This document shows, piece by piece, positions 17,003 to 24,445 of a stretch of 64,000 bases of DNA (the stretch's first letter is position 1; the number at the start of each line of letters is the position of its first letter). The stretch is from Chryseobacterium sp. Bi04. Its GTDB lineage: Bacteria > Bacteroidota > Bacteroidia > Flavobacteriales > Weeksellaceae. The DNA lies in assembly GCF_918698085.1 (NCBI RefSeq), contig NZ_CAKKLP010000013.1, positions 87,842 through 151,841 of the forward strand, read 5' to 3'. The notes under the pieces were generated by a model. The model made no database searches and was not told where the DNA came from. It saw nothing but the letters and a program-made list of their open reading frames with translations. Made by a program: the position numbers and the translations under genes.

Positions 17003-17479
17003 ATGAAGAAACTCATCCTCGTAAGACATGCAAAAAGCGACTGGCCGGAAGAAACGGAGGATTTTGACAGACCTTTAGCAGATAAAGGTTTAGAAGACGC
17101 TATGAACATGTCCCGGTTCCTGAAAAGTCATCAAATTTCTATTGACCATTTTATTTCAAGCCCGGCCGTCCGTGCGCTGAATACATGCAAAATTTTTAAC
17201 CAAACCTATCAGCTTAATTTTTCTACTGATGAAAAACTCTATAATCCTTCGGAAAGAAATTTTGAGTCTGTAATTTATGATCTGGATGACAACCTTAGCT
17301 CGGTTGCCTTTTTCTCCCATAATAACGGAATCTCGAATTTTGCCAATTCTATCTCTGAAGATATTTTTCATTTTCCGACCTGTGGTGTCGCAGGTTTTGA
17401 AGTAGACTGCACTTCATGGTCTGAATTTGACGGAGCCCAAAAGAAACTTCTATTCTTTTATGAGCCGGGGAAAATTTAG
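17003..17479 (+). CDS. sixA: SixA-like histidine phosphatase
   Basis: The 158-residue product is a short histidine-phosphatase (phosphoglycerate-mutase superfamily) protein. The phosphohistidine acceptor lies in LVRHAKSDWPE (His9) and the second arginine in ISSPAVRALNTC; the closing histidine is in FFSHNNGISNF. Length and the HAKSDW motif match SixA, which dephosphorylates HPt domains in E. coli, although the substrate in Bacteroidota is not settled. The start is placed at ATG 17003; the frame continues upstream to 16913 through a Phe/Tyr-rich stretch unlike any family member, so the longer start is rejected. The gene is monocistronic and divergent from ruvX. Confidence 0.88.
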   Translation: MKKLILVRHAKSDWPEETEDFDRPLADKGLEDAMNMSRFLKSHQISIDHFISSPAVRALNTCKIFNQTYQLNFSTDEKLYNPSERNFESVIYDLDDNLSSVAFFSHNNGISNFANSISEDIFHFPTCGVAGFEVDCTSWSEFDGAQKKLLFFYEPGKI

Positions 17480-17584
17480 CTTCATTTCAATAATTCTTTA
17501 TTCAGTATGGTAATAAAAAACGGCTGCTTAAGTTAAAAACTTTTTTTGAAAAACATCATCCTAATTCAGAGCTTTCAAAAGCTG

Positions 17585-17687
17585 AACAGGGCTTAAACCT
17601 GTTTCAGTAAACCAGTATATCTTTTGCAGACTACATATTTCCCTTCACTGGTGGGGTGGCAAAAAATTTATTTTTGACAGGGTGGTT
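17585..17687. repeat. non-coding stretch with inverted repeat and a GGTGGGGTGGC / GACAGGGTGGTT repeat
   Basis: The 290-bp gap after sixA has no gene. It contains AACAGG...CCTGTT (17585-17603), which could act as a weak terminator for sixA, and a G-rich repeat pair GGTGGGGTGGC (17650-17660) and GACAGGGTGGTT (17676-17687) separated by an A/T-rich linker. I recall similar GGGGTGGC/GGGTGGTT pairs in other Chryseobacterium intergenic DNA, but that is memory, not a search. Confidence 0.45.
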
Positions 17688-17720
17688 AAACTTCAGCCAA
17701 AAAAACTATCCGTTGTATAC

Positions 17721-17742
17721 AAAAAAACGGGCTAAAGCCCGT
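17721..17742 (-). terminator. intrinsic terminator of the serine hydrolase gene
   Basis: On the minus strand ACGGGC and GCCCGT close over a short loop and are followed by seven T (complement of the A run at 17721-17727). It sits 30 bp after the serine hydrolase stop. Confidence 0.75.
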
Positions 17743-17771
17743 TCTGTTGAATATTTTTGCAATTATGCCAC

Positions 17772-19313
17772 TTATTTTCTCTTCAGATCAAGATCATCAA
17801 AATCAAAACTGAAATCTGTAACATCGGAAATAGCTTTTAATTTCGCTGACTGTGCTTTTCCATTCTCATCATAGCTGAAAATAATAAAAGCATCCGCATC
17901 ATAGCTTCTGTCATCCCATTTTATAATGAAAGAATTGTTGGAATACGGAAGCAGCTCGCCTTTCAATCTTGGAGAATTTTTGCATGATATCCTGTAGGTA
18001 TTTCCTTGTTGAGTAATGTCTACATCTCCAAACCAGATGTCATGATAAGTTCCGGTAAACTGTTCTGCTTTTGGTTGAAGTCCTTTATCTTTCTTAAAAG
18101 TTTCAGATTTTACATAAGCTTCTTTCTTTTGCTTATCATATTCTGCATTTATCTTAGACATTCTCTCACCATATGTTTTCAGCCAGTTTCTGTCTGCCAC
18201 CCCCAGATAAGAATCTTTCACTGTATTGGTAATGGTGTTGAAGGCAGCTCCTGATTGCTGGTTAGTTAAGACCACAATTCCAAGTTTCAGATCAGGAATC
18301 AGGGTAAATTGTGTCACCGTACCAATAAGCCCGCCGGTATGCTGAACCTGCTTATAGCCTTTAACATCGCTTAAAAACCATCCCAACCCATATCCGTAGA
18401 AGCTGGTATCATATGGATTTTTTGCAGCTACTCTATCAGGGATCTGTAAACTCCAAAGTTGCTGAACATTTTTATCAGACACTAATTTTTTACCGTCTTT
18501 CGTTGTAAAATTATTCAAAAGACATTCTGCCCATGTGGTCATGTCTTTGATATTACTCATAATTCCTCCTGCTGCATTGCCAGTTTCATTCCAGTCATGG
18601 GGAACAGCAATTGCTTTTCCATCTACAGGGGCATGTGCATCAATTTTATTGGAGATAGCTTTTGCCCTGTTGTAGCTTCCAAAACTCGATGTCATCCCTA
18701 CCGGCTTCATAATTCTCTGCTCAATAAATTCGGCCCAGCTTAATCCGGAAACTCTGTGGATAACTTCTCCGGCAACAATGAACATGATATTATTATAATC
18801 TAATTTCGTTCTGAAAGCGTTTTCAGGCTTCAGATATCTTACATTGTGAACAATATCGTTAACGGTCAGGTTTCCTCCTTCCGGAAAAAACATCAGATCT
18901 CCCTGCCCCAACCCTAATCCGGCTCTATGGGTAATCAGATCCTTTATGGTTATATTTTGAGAAACGTATGGATCGTACATTTGGAATTCAGGAATATATT
19001 GAGAAACTTTATCATCCCAGTTCAGCTTTCCTTCATCTGTCAAAATAGCCAATGCTACGCAGGTAAACCCTTTGGAGTTGGAAGCTATACCCACCAGAGT
19101 ATTATCATCCATGGGTTGTTTTGTGGTAAGAGAACGTAGTCCGAAACCTTTTGAATAGGTTACTTTTCCATCTTTTACAATACCTACTGACATTCCCGGA
19201 ACATCGAAGGTTTTTAATGTATTCTGGATTAATTCATCCAGTTTTTTTTCTTCAACCTGGGCAAAGGAAATCAAAGAAAAAAGAATAAAGAACAAAGAGA
19301 AATTATGCTTCAT
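17772..19313 (-). CDS. secreted serine hydrolase (beta-lactamase/PBP fold, class C-like)
   Basis: The 513-residue protein has a Sec signal peptide (1-19, ending SFAQ) and a beta-lactamase-type fold. The catalytic motifs are SNSK (Ser78, Lys81), YNN (Tyr173) and QHTGG near residue 335, equivalent to the KTG box with His in place of Lys, as is common in esterase-like members. A C-terminal small beta domain (about 410-513; FTGTYHDIWFGDVDI) resembles DUF3471. Such proteins are annotated serine hydrolase or beta-lactamase family; most act on esters, D-amino-acid peptides or unknown substrates, and the sequence gives no reason to call it an antibiotic resistance enzyme. It is expected in the periplasm, transcribed alone and terminated at 17721-17742. 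Confidence 0.88.
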   Translation of the reverse strand: MKHNFSLFFILFSLISFAQVEEKKLDELIQNTLKTFDVPGMSVGIVKDGKVTYSKGFGLRSLTTKQPMDDNTLVGIASNSKGFTCVALAILTDEGKLNWDDKVSQYIPEFQMYDPYVSQNITIKDLITHRAGLGLGQGDLMFFPEGGNLTVNDIVHNVRYLKPENAFRTKLDYNNIMFIVAGEVIHRVSGLSWAEFIEQRIMKPVGMTSSFGSYNRAKAISNKIDAHAPVDGKAIAVPHDWNETGNAAGGIMSNIKDMTTWAECLLNNFTTKDGKKLVSDKNVQQLWSLQIPDRVAAKNPYDTSFYGYGLGWFLSDVKGYKQVQHTGGLIGTVTQFTLIPDLKLGIVVLTNQQSGAAFNTITNTVKDSYLGVADRNWLKTYGERMSKINAEYDKQKKEAYVKSETFKKDKGLQPKAEQFTGTYHDIWFGDVDITQQGNTYRISCKNSPRLKGELLPYSNNSFIIKWDDRSYDADAFIIFSYDENGKAQSAKLKAISDVTDFSFDFDDLDLKRK

Positions 19314-19377
19314 TATTACAAATTTTCTGTGAAGATAAGAAATTTGGGGTATGCCACTTACATTTACTTATCTAACA

Positions 19378-19410
19378 AAAAAAGAAACTTATCAAATTTC
19401 CTTTTTTGTA
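19378..19410 (-). terminator. probable imperfect terminator after the beta-helix gene
   Basis: On the minus strand an A-rich arm (AAAAAAGGAAA) faces TTTCTTTTTTT across a short loop and ends in T-rich DNA. The helix is imperfect and AT-only, so the call is weak. Confidence 0.35.
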
Positions 19411-19415
19411 CAAAT

Positions 19416-20690
19416 CTAATTTTGAGTCAGATTATTTCCATGATCATAGTAATTAAAATCCTTAATATGAAGATGTCCATTATTTCCCCATAATGATATG
19501 GGTGGGTATGTGTCCCATTCTGTAAATTTAAAATCATCCCTGAAAGCATTTCCCATCATATTTAAATAATGCTCGTGATTGGTATATTGTACCTCTTGAT
19601 CATAATATCTGAAATCTATGACAATATTATGTGTAGCTCCTTGATACACTCTGCTAAAGCTGTTGCCTATCAAATTTATTGTGCCTCCGGTATAAGGAAC
19701 GTAAAACAAATCAACTCCATTTACTGTACCCTCAAAATAGCAGTTAATTAAGTTTAAAGAATTTTTGCCATTTTTACCGATATATGAGCAGACGAGAACA
19801 TCTCCAAAATTACCTTCAAAATCACAAGTGTCAAATTTTACATTATGCGCGCCTTCCAAGTGAACTCCTAAAGTTTCATTAGAATTAAATACACAGTTCA
19901 CAAAATTTAATAGATTAGGGTTTGTGACATTGTTATCCGGATTAGGATCTTTACCGATATCAGCTTTAAAAGCTTCTTTACAATAATCTATTTTTAAATT
20001 TTTAAAATAAGATACACAACAGTCAATTAATGTAAATCCTCTTGTAAATCTGAAAATGTGTATTTCCTCAATATTTAATAGAATTAATTTTTCAATTTTT
20101 ATAGCTGTTCCACCAGTTGCAGTAGTTGTATCGGCCCTTTTTATTGAAAAATATTTGGCATTAAATCCACTAATATGATCAGGATTACTTCCTTTTATAT
20201 CAAAAACAACATGTCCATCATCGCCTTCATCATAAATCTGAGTCAAATTTATTCCTCGTCCTATTAATTCAAATTTCCGATCTTTACCGTTGCTATTTCC
20301 ATCATTATTATTAGTTGTAAAATCAATAGTTATTGTTTTTGATACTTTTATTTTGCCCGCCGGCAACGTAATATTCCACCCTACTCTAACTCCAAAATTT
20401 ACAGCTTTCTGTAAAGCATCGGAATCATCAGTAATATAATCAGCTTTTACACCAAATCTTTTCGCCGATATTTCTGAGCCCACCAGAATACTGGTATCCA
20501 CATAATATTCACCATTTCTTTTTCTATAAATAATTCCATCCACTTTAGAATCGTCCATTAAATAATTATTAATCCAATGAGTAATCTTTTTAAAATTTAC
20601 ATTTTCGTGGGTGTAGCTATCAACTAACTGTACTAAATCATCATTTTGATAAGTACTTCCGGCTGTAAAAAAATCTTCTGTATAAATCAT
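19416..20690 (-). CDS. right-handed beta-helix protein, pectate-lyase-3/tailspike-like, no signal peptide
   Basis: The 424-residue protein has the signature of the pectate-lyase-3 superfamily near residues 78-95 (KRFGVKADYITDDSDALQ), the entry to a right-handed parallel beta-helix also found in polygalacturonases and phage tailspikes. The following 300 residues contain repeated short strands ending in Asn/Asp turns (NLINCYFEG, NFVNCVFNS, FDTCDFEG, NLIGNSFS), typical helix coils. There is no Sec signal, lipobox or T9SS sorting domain, unlike secreted polysaccharide lyases; the N-terminal 70 residues look like a small adaptor. No catalytic triad can be assigned by eye. No other phage-like gene lies nearby. 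It may be a tailspike-type protein left from a mobile element, or a cytoplasmically made protein released by other means. Exact role unknown. Confidence 0.7.
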   Translation of the reverse strand: MIYTEDFFTAGSTYQNDDLVQLVDSYTHENVNFKKITHWINNYLMDDSKVDGIIYRKRNGEYYVDTSILVGSEISAKRFGVKADYITDDSDALQKAVNFGVRVGWNITLPAGKIKVSKTITIDFTTNNNDGNSNGKDRKFELIGRGINLTQIYDEGDDGHVVFDIKGSNPDHISGFNAKYFSIKRADTTTATGGTAIKIEKLILLNIEEIHIFRFTRGFTLIDCCVSYFKNLKIDYCKEAFKADIGKDPNPDNNVTNPNLLNFVNCVFNSNETLGVHLEGAHNVKFDTCDFEGNFGDVLVCSYIGKNGKNSLNLINCYFEGTVNGVDLFYVPYTGGTINLIGNSFSRVYQGATHNIVIDFRYYDQEVQYTNHEHYLNMMGNAFRDDFKFTEWDTYPPISLWGNNGHLHIKDFNYYDHGNNLTQN

Positions 20691-20839
20691 ATTTTTTAAT
20701 TTTGTTTCATAAATATAGGATACATCAGCGCCAAAACTTGACGCATTAAAAAAATAGATATCTTATAGTTGCAAAGAAGTTTTTTTTGCGCATAATTCTT
20801 TATTAATTTTGCAGAAATAAAATATATCCCCCTTTCTGA

Positions 20840-21337
20840 ATGACAAAAATTCTTCTTCTTTCCGACTCCCATTCTTATATTGATGACCGAATCTTAGAAT
20901 ATGCATCCCAGGCAGATGAAGTCTGGCATTGTGGTGACTTTGGAAGCATGGATGTTATAGAACAGCTGGAAAAGATAAAACCACTAAAAGGGGTTTACGG
21001 GAATATAGACAACGCTCAGATCCGTTCTGAATTTCCGGAAGTAAACCGTTTTCTTTGTGAAAAACTGGAAGTTTTGATGATCCATATTGGCGGTTATCCC
21101 GGAAAATACACTCCCTTAACAAGGAATGAAATAACCAACAAGCCACCGAAACTGTTTATCTCAGGGCATTCTCATATTTTAAAAGCCATGTATGATGAAA
21201 AGAACAGTCTTTTACACCTCAATCCGGGAGCTTGTGGTAAGCAGGGCTGGCACAAGATGAGAACCATGATGCGGTTTGTAGTGGATGGAGAAGAAATAAA
21301 GGACCTTGAAGTTATTGAATTGGGCCCGAGAGTATAA
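20840..21337 (+). CDS. YfcE/MJ0936-type metallophosphoesterase
   Basis: This 165-residue single-domain phosphoesterase contains the metal motifs DSH (9-11), CGDFGS (about 31-36), GNID (54-57), IHIGG and SGHSH (about 109-113), closely following the YfcE/MJ0936 family of small phosphodiesterases. The final part (NPGACG) is also family-typical. It is cytoplasmic and the length is normal. In vitro, members hydrolyse phosphodiester model substrates; the biological substrate is unknown. A -7 box TAATTTTG lies at 20804-20811, about 30 bp before the start. The gene is divergent from the beta-helix gene and upstream of the Smr-domain gene, but separated from it by about 110 bp containing short TTTGAGGG-type repeats. 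Confidence 0.88.
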   Translation: MTKILLLSDSHSYIDDRILEYASQADEVWHCGDFGSMDVIEQLEKIKPLKGVYGNIDNAQIRSEFPEVNRFLCEKLEVLMIHIGGYPGKYTPLTRNEITNKPPKLFISGHSHILKAMYDEKNSLLHLNPGACGKQGWHKMRTMMRFVVDGEEIKDLEVIELGPRV

Positions 21338-21338
21338 G

Positions 21339-21388
21339 GAGTTTGAGAGTATGAGGGTTTGAGGGTTTGAGAATAAAGGGGCTTGCCT
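21339..21388. repeat. short tandem GAGTTTGAGAG / GAGGGTTTGA array
   Basis: Three to four imperfect copies of a GAGGGTTTGA-like unit lie directly after the phosphoesterase stop. The base pattern resembles the heptamer arrays at 14601-14640 and the 14-bp duplication at 35332-35359, and may be the same kind of intergenic sequence. No coding potential. Confidence 0.45.
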
Positions 21389-21450
21389 TCAATACATTTT
21401 ACTTTTTACCTTTGTACAAATTAGTGGATCCAGACAAGTCTTAAAAAATT

Positions 21451-21945
21451 ATGAAGATTGGTGATAAAGTTTCTGTAGTGGATGAAGATTTAAGCGGAGT
21501 GGTAACTTCCGTGAAGGGAAATATTGTGGTATTTAAAGATGAATACGGCTTTACTCATCAATATCCAAAAGAAAAACTGGTTCCCAAAGATGCTGATCTT
21601 TATGAAAATATAAGAATCATACGAAAAGCAGAACCTAAAAAGATCATTTCGAAGAAACATCAGAAAAATCATTTGGTTGTGGACCTTCATTTTCATAATT
21701 TAGTAAAGAATCCCAGTGATTATGACAGTTTTGAAAGGCTGTTCATTCAAAAGGAGAAATTAATAAACGTCTTGGCATTCTGCAGGAAAAACAATTTGAA
21801 AAGGCTTGAAATTGTTCATGGTATCGGGGACGGCACTTTACAGAGGATGGTACGGGATGTTTTGGAAAGCCAGGTGAATATTGATTTTTATAATAAGGAA
21901 ATACTTCACCACCAATCGGGTGCGGTAATGGTAGAATTTCACTAA
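21451..21945 (+). CDS. Smr domain protein
   Basis: The 164-residue protein has an N-terminal small beta-barrel (KIGDKVSVVDEDLSGVV, about 1-45) resembling the DUF2027-type or KOW-like module. A C-terminal Smr domain (about 74-164) follows with the motifs LVVDLHFHNLV and HGIGDGTLQRMV (123-133), then the final AVMVEF strand. Smr domains are nucleic-acid endonucleases or binders, as in MutS2 and SmrB, the latter cutting mRNA at stalled ribosomes. The DLHxH and HGxGxG motifs are intact here, so nuclease activity is plausible. It is followed 18 bp later by the DUF3822 gene and probably forms a transcription unit with it and rsmD. Confidence 0.88.
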   Translation: MKIGDKVSVVDEDLSGVVTSVKGNIVVFKDEYGFTHQYPKEKLVPKDADLYENIRIIRKAEPKKIISKKHQKNHLVVDLHFHNLVKNPSDYDSFERLFIQKEKLINVLAFCRKNNLKRLEIVHGIGDGTLQRMVRDVLESQVNIDFYNKEILHHQSGAVMVEFH

Positions 21946-21963
21946 ATTTGCAGCAATTGAAAT

Positions 21964-22680
21964 ATGAACGTACTTAATTTACTTTTTACCAAAGACGGAT
22001 TGATCTACCAGATTGTGAAGAATAAAAGCATCCTGGAGGAAAAATCTTATTTCGTTACAGAAGAAACACCAGCCAATCTTATTGAAGAAAAGCTTGATGA
22101 TATTCTTATCAAACAACGTTTTGATGAAATCCAGATCATTTCTGCCCTGAATCATTTTACTCTGATGCCGGAAGGATTTTCAGAACATGAAGCCGGATTT
22201 GACCTGATAGCCTTCAATGCTCCGGCTGACAGGAACAAAGAAGAACTGATGCTTTCGATCAATAAAAAATTCAATATCCAGTTTTACTATACTTTTCCCA
22301 AACATTATTACAAAAAAATAAAAGAGCTGGCTGTTCCGGTACATTTTAATTTTTCCGGAGAGAAGTTTTTAAGTTCTCTCAACAATAAAAATAACAAGGA
22401 AATTCACATCAATCTTTATCATAATCAATGTGAGTTTTTTGCTATCGATCAAAAAAAGGTAATCCTGTACAATAACCTGGATGTCAATTCAGAGGTTGAT
22501 TTCCTTTACTTTATTATGTTTACGCTAAGCAAATTAGGTTTTGGAATCAATGATACGAACTTTTTCGCTTATGGAGAAACAACGGAAAATGAAACATTTA
22601 TTTCCGAACTTCAAAAATTTGTCAGAAATCTAAAGATTGTTTTTGACAATGTTCCTAACAAGAATTTTATACTTAATTAG
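21964..22680 (+). CDS. DUF3822 family protein
   Basis: This 238-residue cytoplasmic protein matches DUF3822, a family confined to Bacteroidota and nearly always located directly upstream of rsmD, as here. The recognisable features are NPxLxxL-like ends of strands, FNAPADRNKEEL and HVNLxxxQxEFFAIxxKKVILYN-like strands around residues 155-190, giving an actin/ASKHA-like alternation of strands and helices; no catalytic motif is evident. The gene lies 18 bp after the Smr gene and 66 bp before rsmD. Its constant linkage to the 16S rRNA methyltransferase gene suggests a role in ribosome biogenesis, but that is inference from gene order. Confidence 0.85.
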   Translation: MNVLNLLFTKDGLIYQIVKNKSILEEKSYFVTEETPANLIEEKLDDILIKQRFDEIQIISALNHFTLMPEGFSEHEAGFDLIAFNAPADRNKEELMLSINKKFNIQFYYTFPKHYYKKIKELAVPVHFNFSGEKFLSSLNNKNNKEIHINLYHNQCEFFAIDQKKVILYNNLDVNSEVDFLYFIMFTLSKLGFGINDTNFFAYGETTENETFISELQKFVRNLKIVFDNVPNKNFILN

Positions 22681-22746
22681 ATTACAGCCAGGTATATCAG
22701 AAATTTATATATGCTTCTATAATCTACCACATAAACCCTAAAAAAT

Positions 22747-23322
22747 ATGTTCAGAATAATATCCGGAAAATGGAAAGCTAAAAAAATTGCCGCTCCAAAG
22801 AACTTCGATGTAAGACCCACTACGGATTTTGCGAAGGAAGCTTTATTCAGTATTCTGGAAAACAAATATGATATGCAGTCCATTTCCGTCCTTGATTTAT
22901 TTGCGGGAATAGGTTCCATTTCATTAGAATACGCTTCCAGAGGATGCAAGAATGTTACATCTGTAGAAATGAACCCCAAACATACAGGCTTCATTAATTC
23001 TACAGCATCTGAATTGGATATGTCACTTCAGATCAATGTACAGAGAGATGATGTGTTCGACTGGCTTAAAAAGTTCAGAAATAAAAAATCTTTTGAAATT
23101 GTTTTTTCAGACGCCCCATTCGAAATGGAGGAGAAAAAATATTATGAACTGATTTCTTTAGTATTAAATAATAAATACTTAAAAGCAAATGGAGTTCTTA
23201 TTGTAGAGCATCAAAGCAGAATGAAACTTGAACATCCCAATCTGACAGATACCAGAAAATACGGAAATGTAAGCTTCAGTTTTTTTGAGCCTAATAAAGA
23301 AAATGATAATCAGGAAATTTAA
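22747..23322 (+). CDS. rsmD: 16S rRNA (guanine966-N2)-methyltransferase RsmD
   Basis: RsmD methylates G966 of 16S rRNA using S-adenosylmethionine. The 191-residue protein has the N-terminal family start RIISGKWKAKKI, the TTDFAKEALFSIL helix, the SAM-binding motif LDLFAGIGSIS (49-59) and acidic motif II (SVEMNP). Motif IV, usually DPPY or DPPF, reads DAPF here (122-125), a change in a catalytic loop; I believe other Chryseobacterium RsmD share it but cannot confirm. The 3' end overlaps the convergent hxlR gene by four bases. The neighbouring DUF3822 gene supports the assignment. Confidence 0.93.
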   Translation: MFRIISGKWKAKKIAAPKNFDVRPTTDFAKEALFSILENKYDMQSISVLDLFAGIGSISLEYASRGCKNVTSVEMNPKHTGFINSTASELDMSLQINVQRDDVFDWLKKFRNKKSFEIVFSDAPFEMEEKKYYELISLVLNNKYLKANGVLIVEHQSRMKLEHPNLTDTRKYGNVSFSFFEPNKENDNQEI

Positions 23323-23666
23323 TTCCTGATTATTTTTTTTGATATCTCAGGTGCGTTTTTTCCCCATTTTGTAATTGCTTCCAAAACAGGCAGCAGGGTC
23401 CTCCCAAAATCAGTTAAGGTATATTCTACCATTAAAGGTGGCTTTTCCGTGAATACTTTTCTGTCAATAATTCCATCTTCCTCCATCTGTTTAAGCTGAA
23501 GGCTCAGTGTTCTTTCTGTAATGGTCGGAATTTCTTTTCTAATTTCATTATACCTTTTGGCACCCTGAATCAAGTGGTGCAAGATGACTGCCTTCCATTT
23601 CCCTCCTATAAATCTCATTGTTACACTTGTGCAACAAGGATATGATTTGTTATCTACTGTATACAT
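23319..23666 (-). CDS. HxlR-family winged-helix transcriptional regulator
   Basis: This 115-residue HxlR-type regulator has the N-terminal CCTSVTMRFIGGKWKAVIL (two adjacent cysteines, 12-13, just before the helix), the recognition helix region ITERTLSLQLKQME and the wing YTLTDFG. HxlR proteins bind palindromic operators as dimers; several sense electrophiles or quinones through a cysteine, and the CC pair here could serve this. The gene is divergent from a nitroreductase, the common arrangement for HxlR control of such genes. Perfect inverted copies of GATAGTATAAA stand immediately before both start codons and are candidate half-sites (see separate entry). Confidence 0.92.
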   Translation of the reverse strand: MYTVDNKSYPCCTSVTMRFIGGKWKAVILHHLIQGAKRYNEIRKEIPTITERTLSLQLKQMEEDGIIDRKVFTEKPPLMVEYTLTDFGRTLLPVLEAITKWGKNAPEISKKIIRN

Positions 23667-23746
23667 TTTATACTATCCTTTTTTACCGTTATTGCAAAGT
23701 TAATAAACTTAAATTAATTTTGTAACTATAAAAATGATAGTATAAA
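23667..23746. promoter_or_regulatory. divergent promoter with paired operator candidates
   Basis: The 82-bp gap between hxlR and the nitroreductase gene holds a perfect inverted repeat: TTTATACTATC (23667-23677) next to the hxlR ATG and GATAGTATAAA (23736-23746) next to the nitroreductase ATG. Between them are a plus-strand promoter, TTG at 23692-23694 and TAATTTTG at 23715-23722 (spacer 20), and a minus-strand -7 box TAACTTTG (complement of 23695-23702). HxlR binding to either copy would block the corresponding transcript or ribosome site. Confidence 0.6.
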
Positions 23747-23748
23747 TT

Positions 23749-24351
23749 ATGAGTTTTTTAGAGAAAATGAAAACAAGGTATACTGTAAAAAAGTATAACC
23801 CACAGGGCCATATCAGTGAAGAAAAAATTAATGAATTGAAAGAAATTCTAAATCTGAGCCCATCTTCAATCAACAGCCAGCCATGGAATTTTATTTTTGT
23901 TAATAATAATTCTAAAGTGAAAGATCAGCTAGCGGAAGCTTCTTACTGGAATAAAGAAAAAATTGTACAAAGCAGTCACTTGATTGTCTTCCAATCTCTT
24001 AAGAATTCAGAAGATTTTGAAAAACAGATTGAAGGAGTTTTGCCTGAAGGGTCCGTGAATTATTATAAAAATTTTATAAAACCTAAAGGAGAAGACGGAA
24101 TCAGGTCATGGCTAAAGCATCAGGTTTATTTATCTTTGGGAGTCTTTCTTTCTGCCTGTGCTGATATGGGAATAGATTCTACTCCTATGGAAGGAATTGA
24201 ACCGGAGCGCTACGATGATATTCTGAAAAATGAAAAGTATGAAACGCTTTTTGCCGTAGCAATCGGTGAAAGAGATGAAGCAGATACCAATCAGCCAAAG
24301 TTCAATCCAAAAACAAGACTAAAGACCGGAAAAGTGATTGTAGAAGCATGA
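23749..24351 (+). CDS. NfsB-like nitroreductase family oxidoreductase
   Basis: This 200-residue FMN-dependent NAD(P)H oxidoreductase of the nitroreductase fold has the FMN-binding RYTVKKYN (10-17) and SPSSINSQPWNFI (42-54) motifs, and the C-terminal part (AVAIGERDEAD, KTRLKTGKVI) is typical of the NfsB/YdgI-like subgroup. Substrates are quinones, nitro-aromatics or flavins. It is probably induced by electrophilic or oxidative compounds through the divergent HxlR regulator, whose operator candidates flank the promoter. Length is normal and the flavin motifs are intact. Transcription ends at the hairpin at 24413-24441. Confidence 0.9.
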   Translation: MSFLEKMKTRYTVKKYNPQGHISEEKINELKEILNLSPSSINSQPWNFIFVNNNSKVKDQLAEASYWNKEKIVQSSHLIVFQSLKNSEDFEKQIEGVLPEGSVNYYKNFIKPKGEDGIRSWLKHQVYLSLGVFLSACADMGIDSTPMEGIEPERYDDILKNEKYETLFAVAIGERDEADTNQPKFNPKTRLKTGKVIVEA

Positions 24352-24412
24352 TTTGGAAAGCTTTAAACTTTGTATTTCCCAATACTTTTACTTATCTGTA
24401 TGATACAAGAAA

Positions 24413-24441
24413 AAAGTCTGCCTCTATATGAAGCAGACTTT
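24413..24441. terminator. intrinsic terminator between convergent nitroreductase and murI
   Basis: Perfect 9-bp arms AAAGTCTGC (24413-24421) and GCAGACTTT (24433-24441) with an A run on the left. It works best for murI on the minus strand but can serve both genes. Confidence 0.8.
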
Positions 24442-24445
24442 CAAT

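Noticed and set aside
17772..19313. Antibiotic-resistance beta-lactamase
   Set aside because: The HTG motif, the DUF3471-like tail and the overall length fit the serine hydrolase/esterase group, not a dedicated class C beta-lactamase.
19416..20690. Prophage around the beta-helix gene
   Set aside because: Neighbouring genes on both sides are ordinary chromosomal genes; there is no integrase, portal, terminase or other tail gene.
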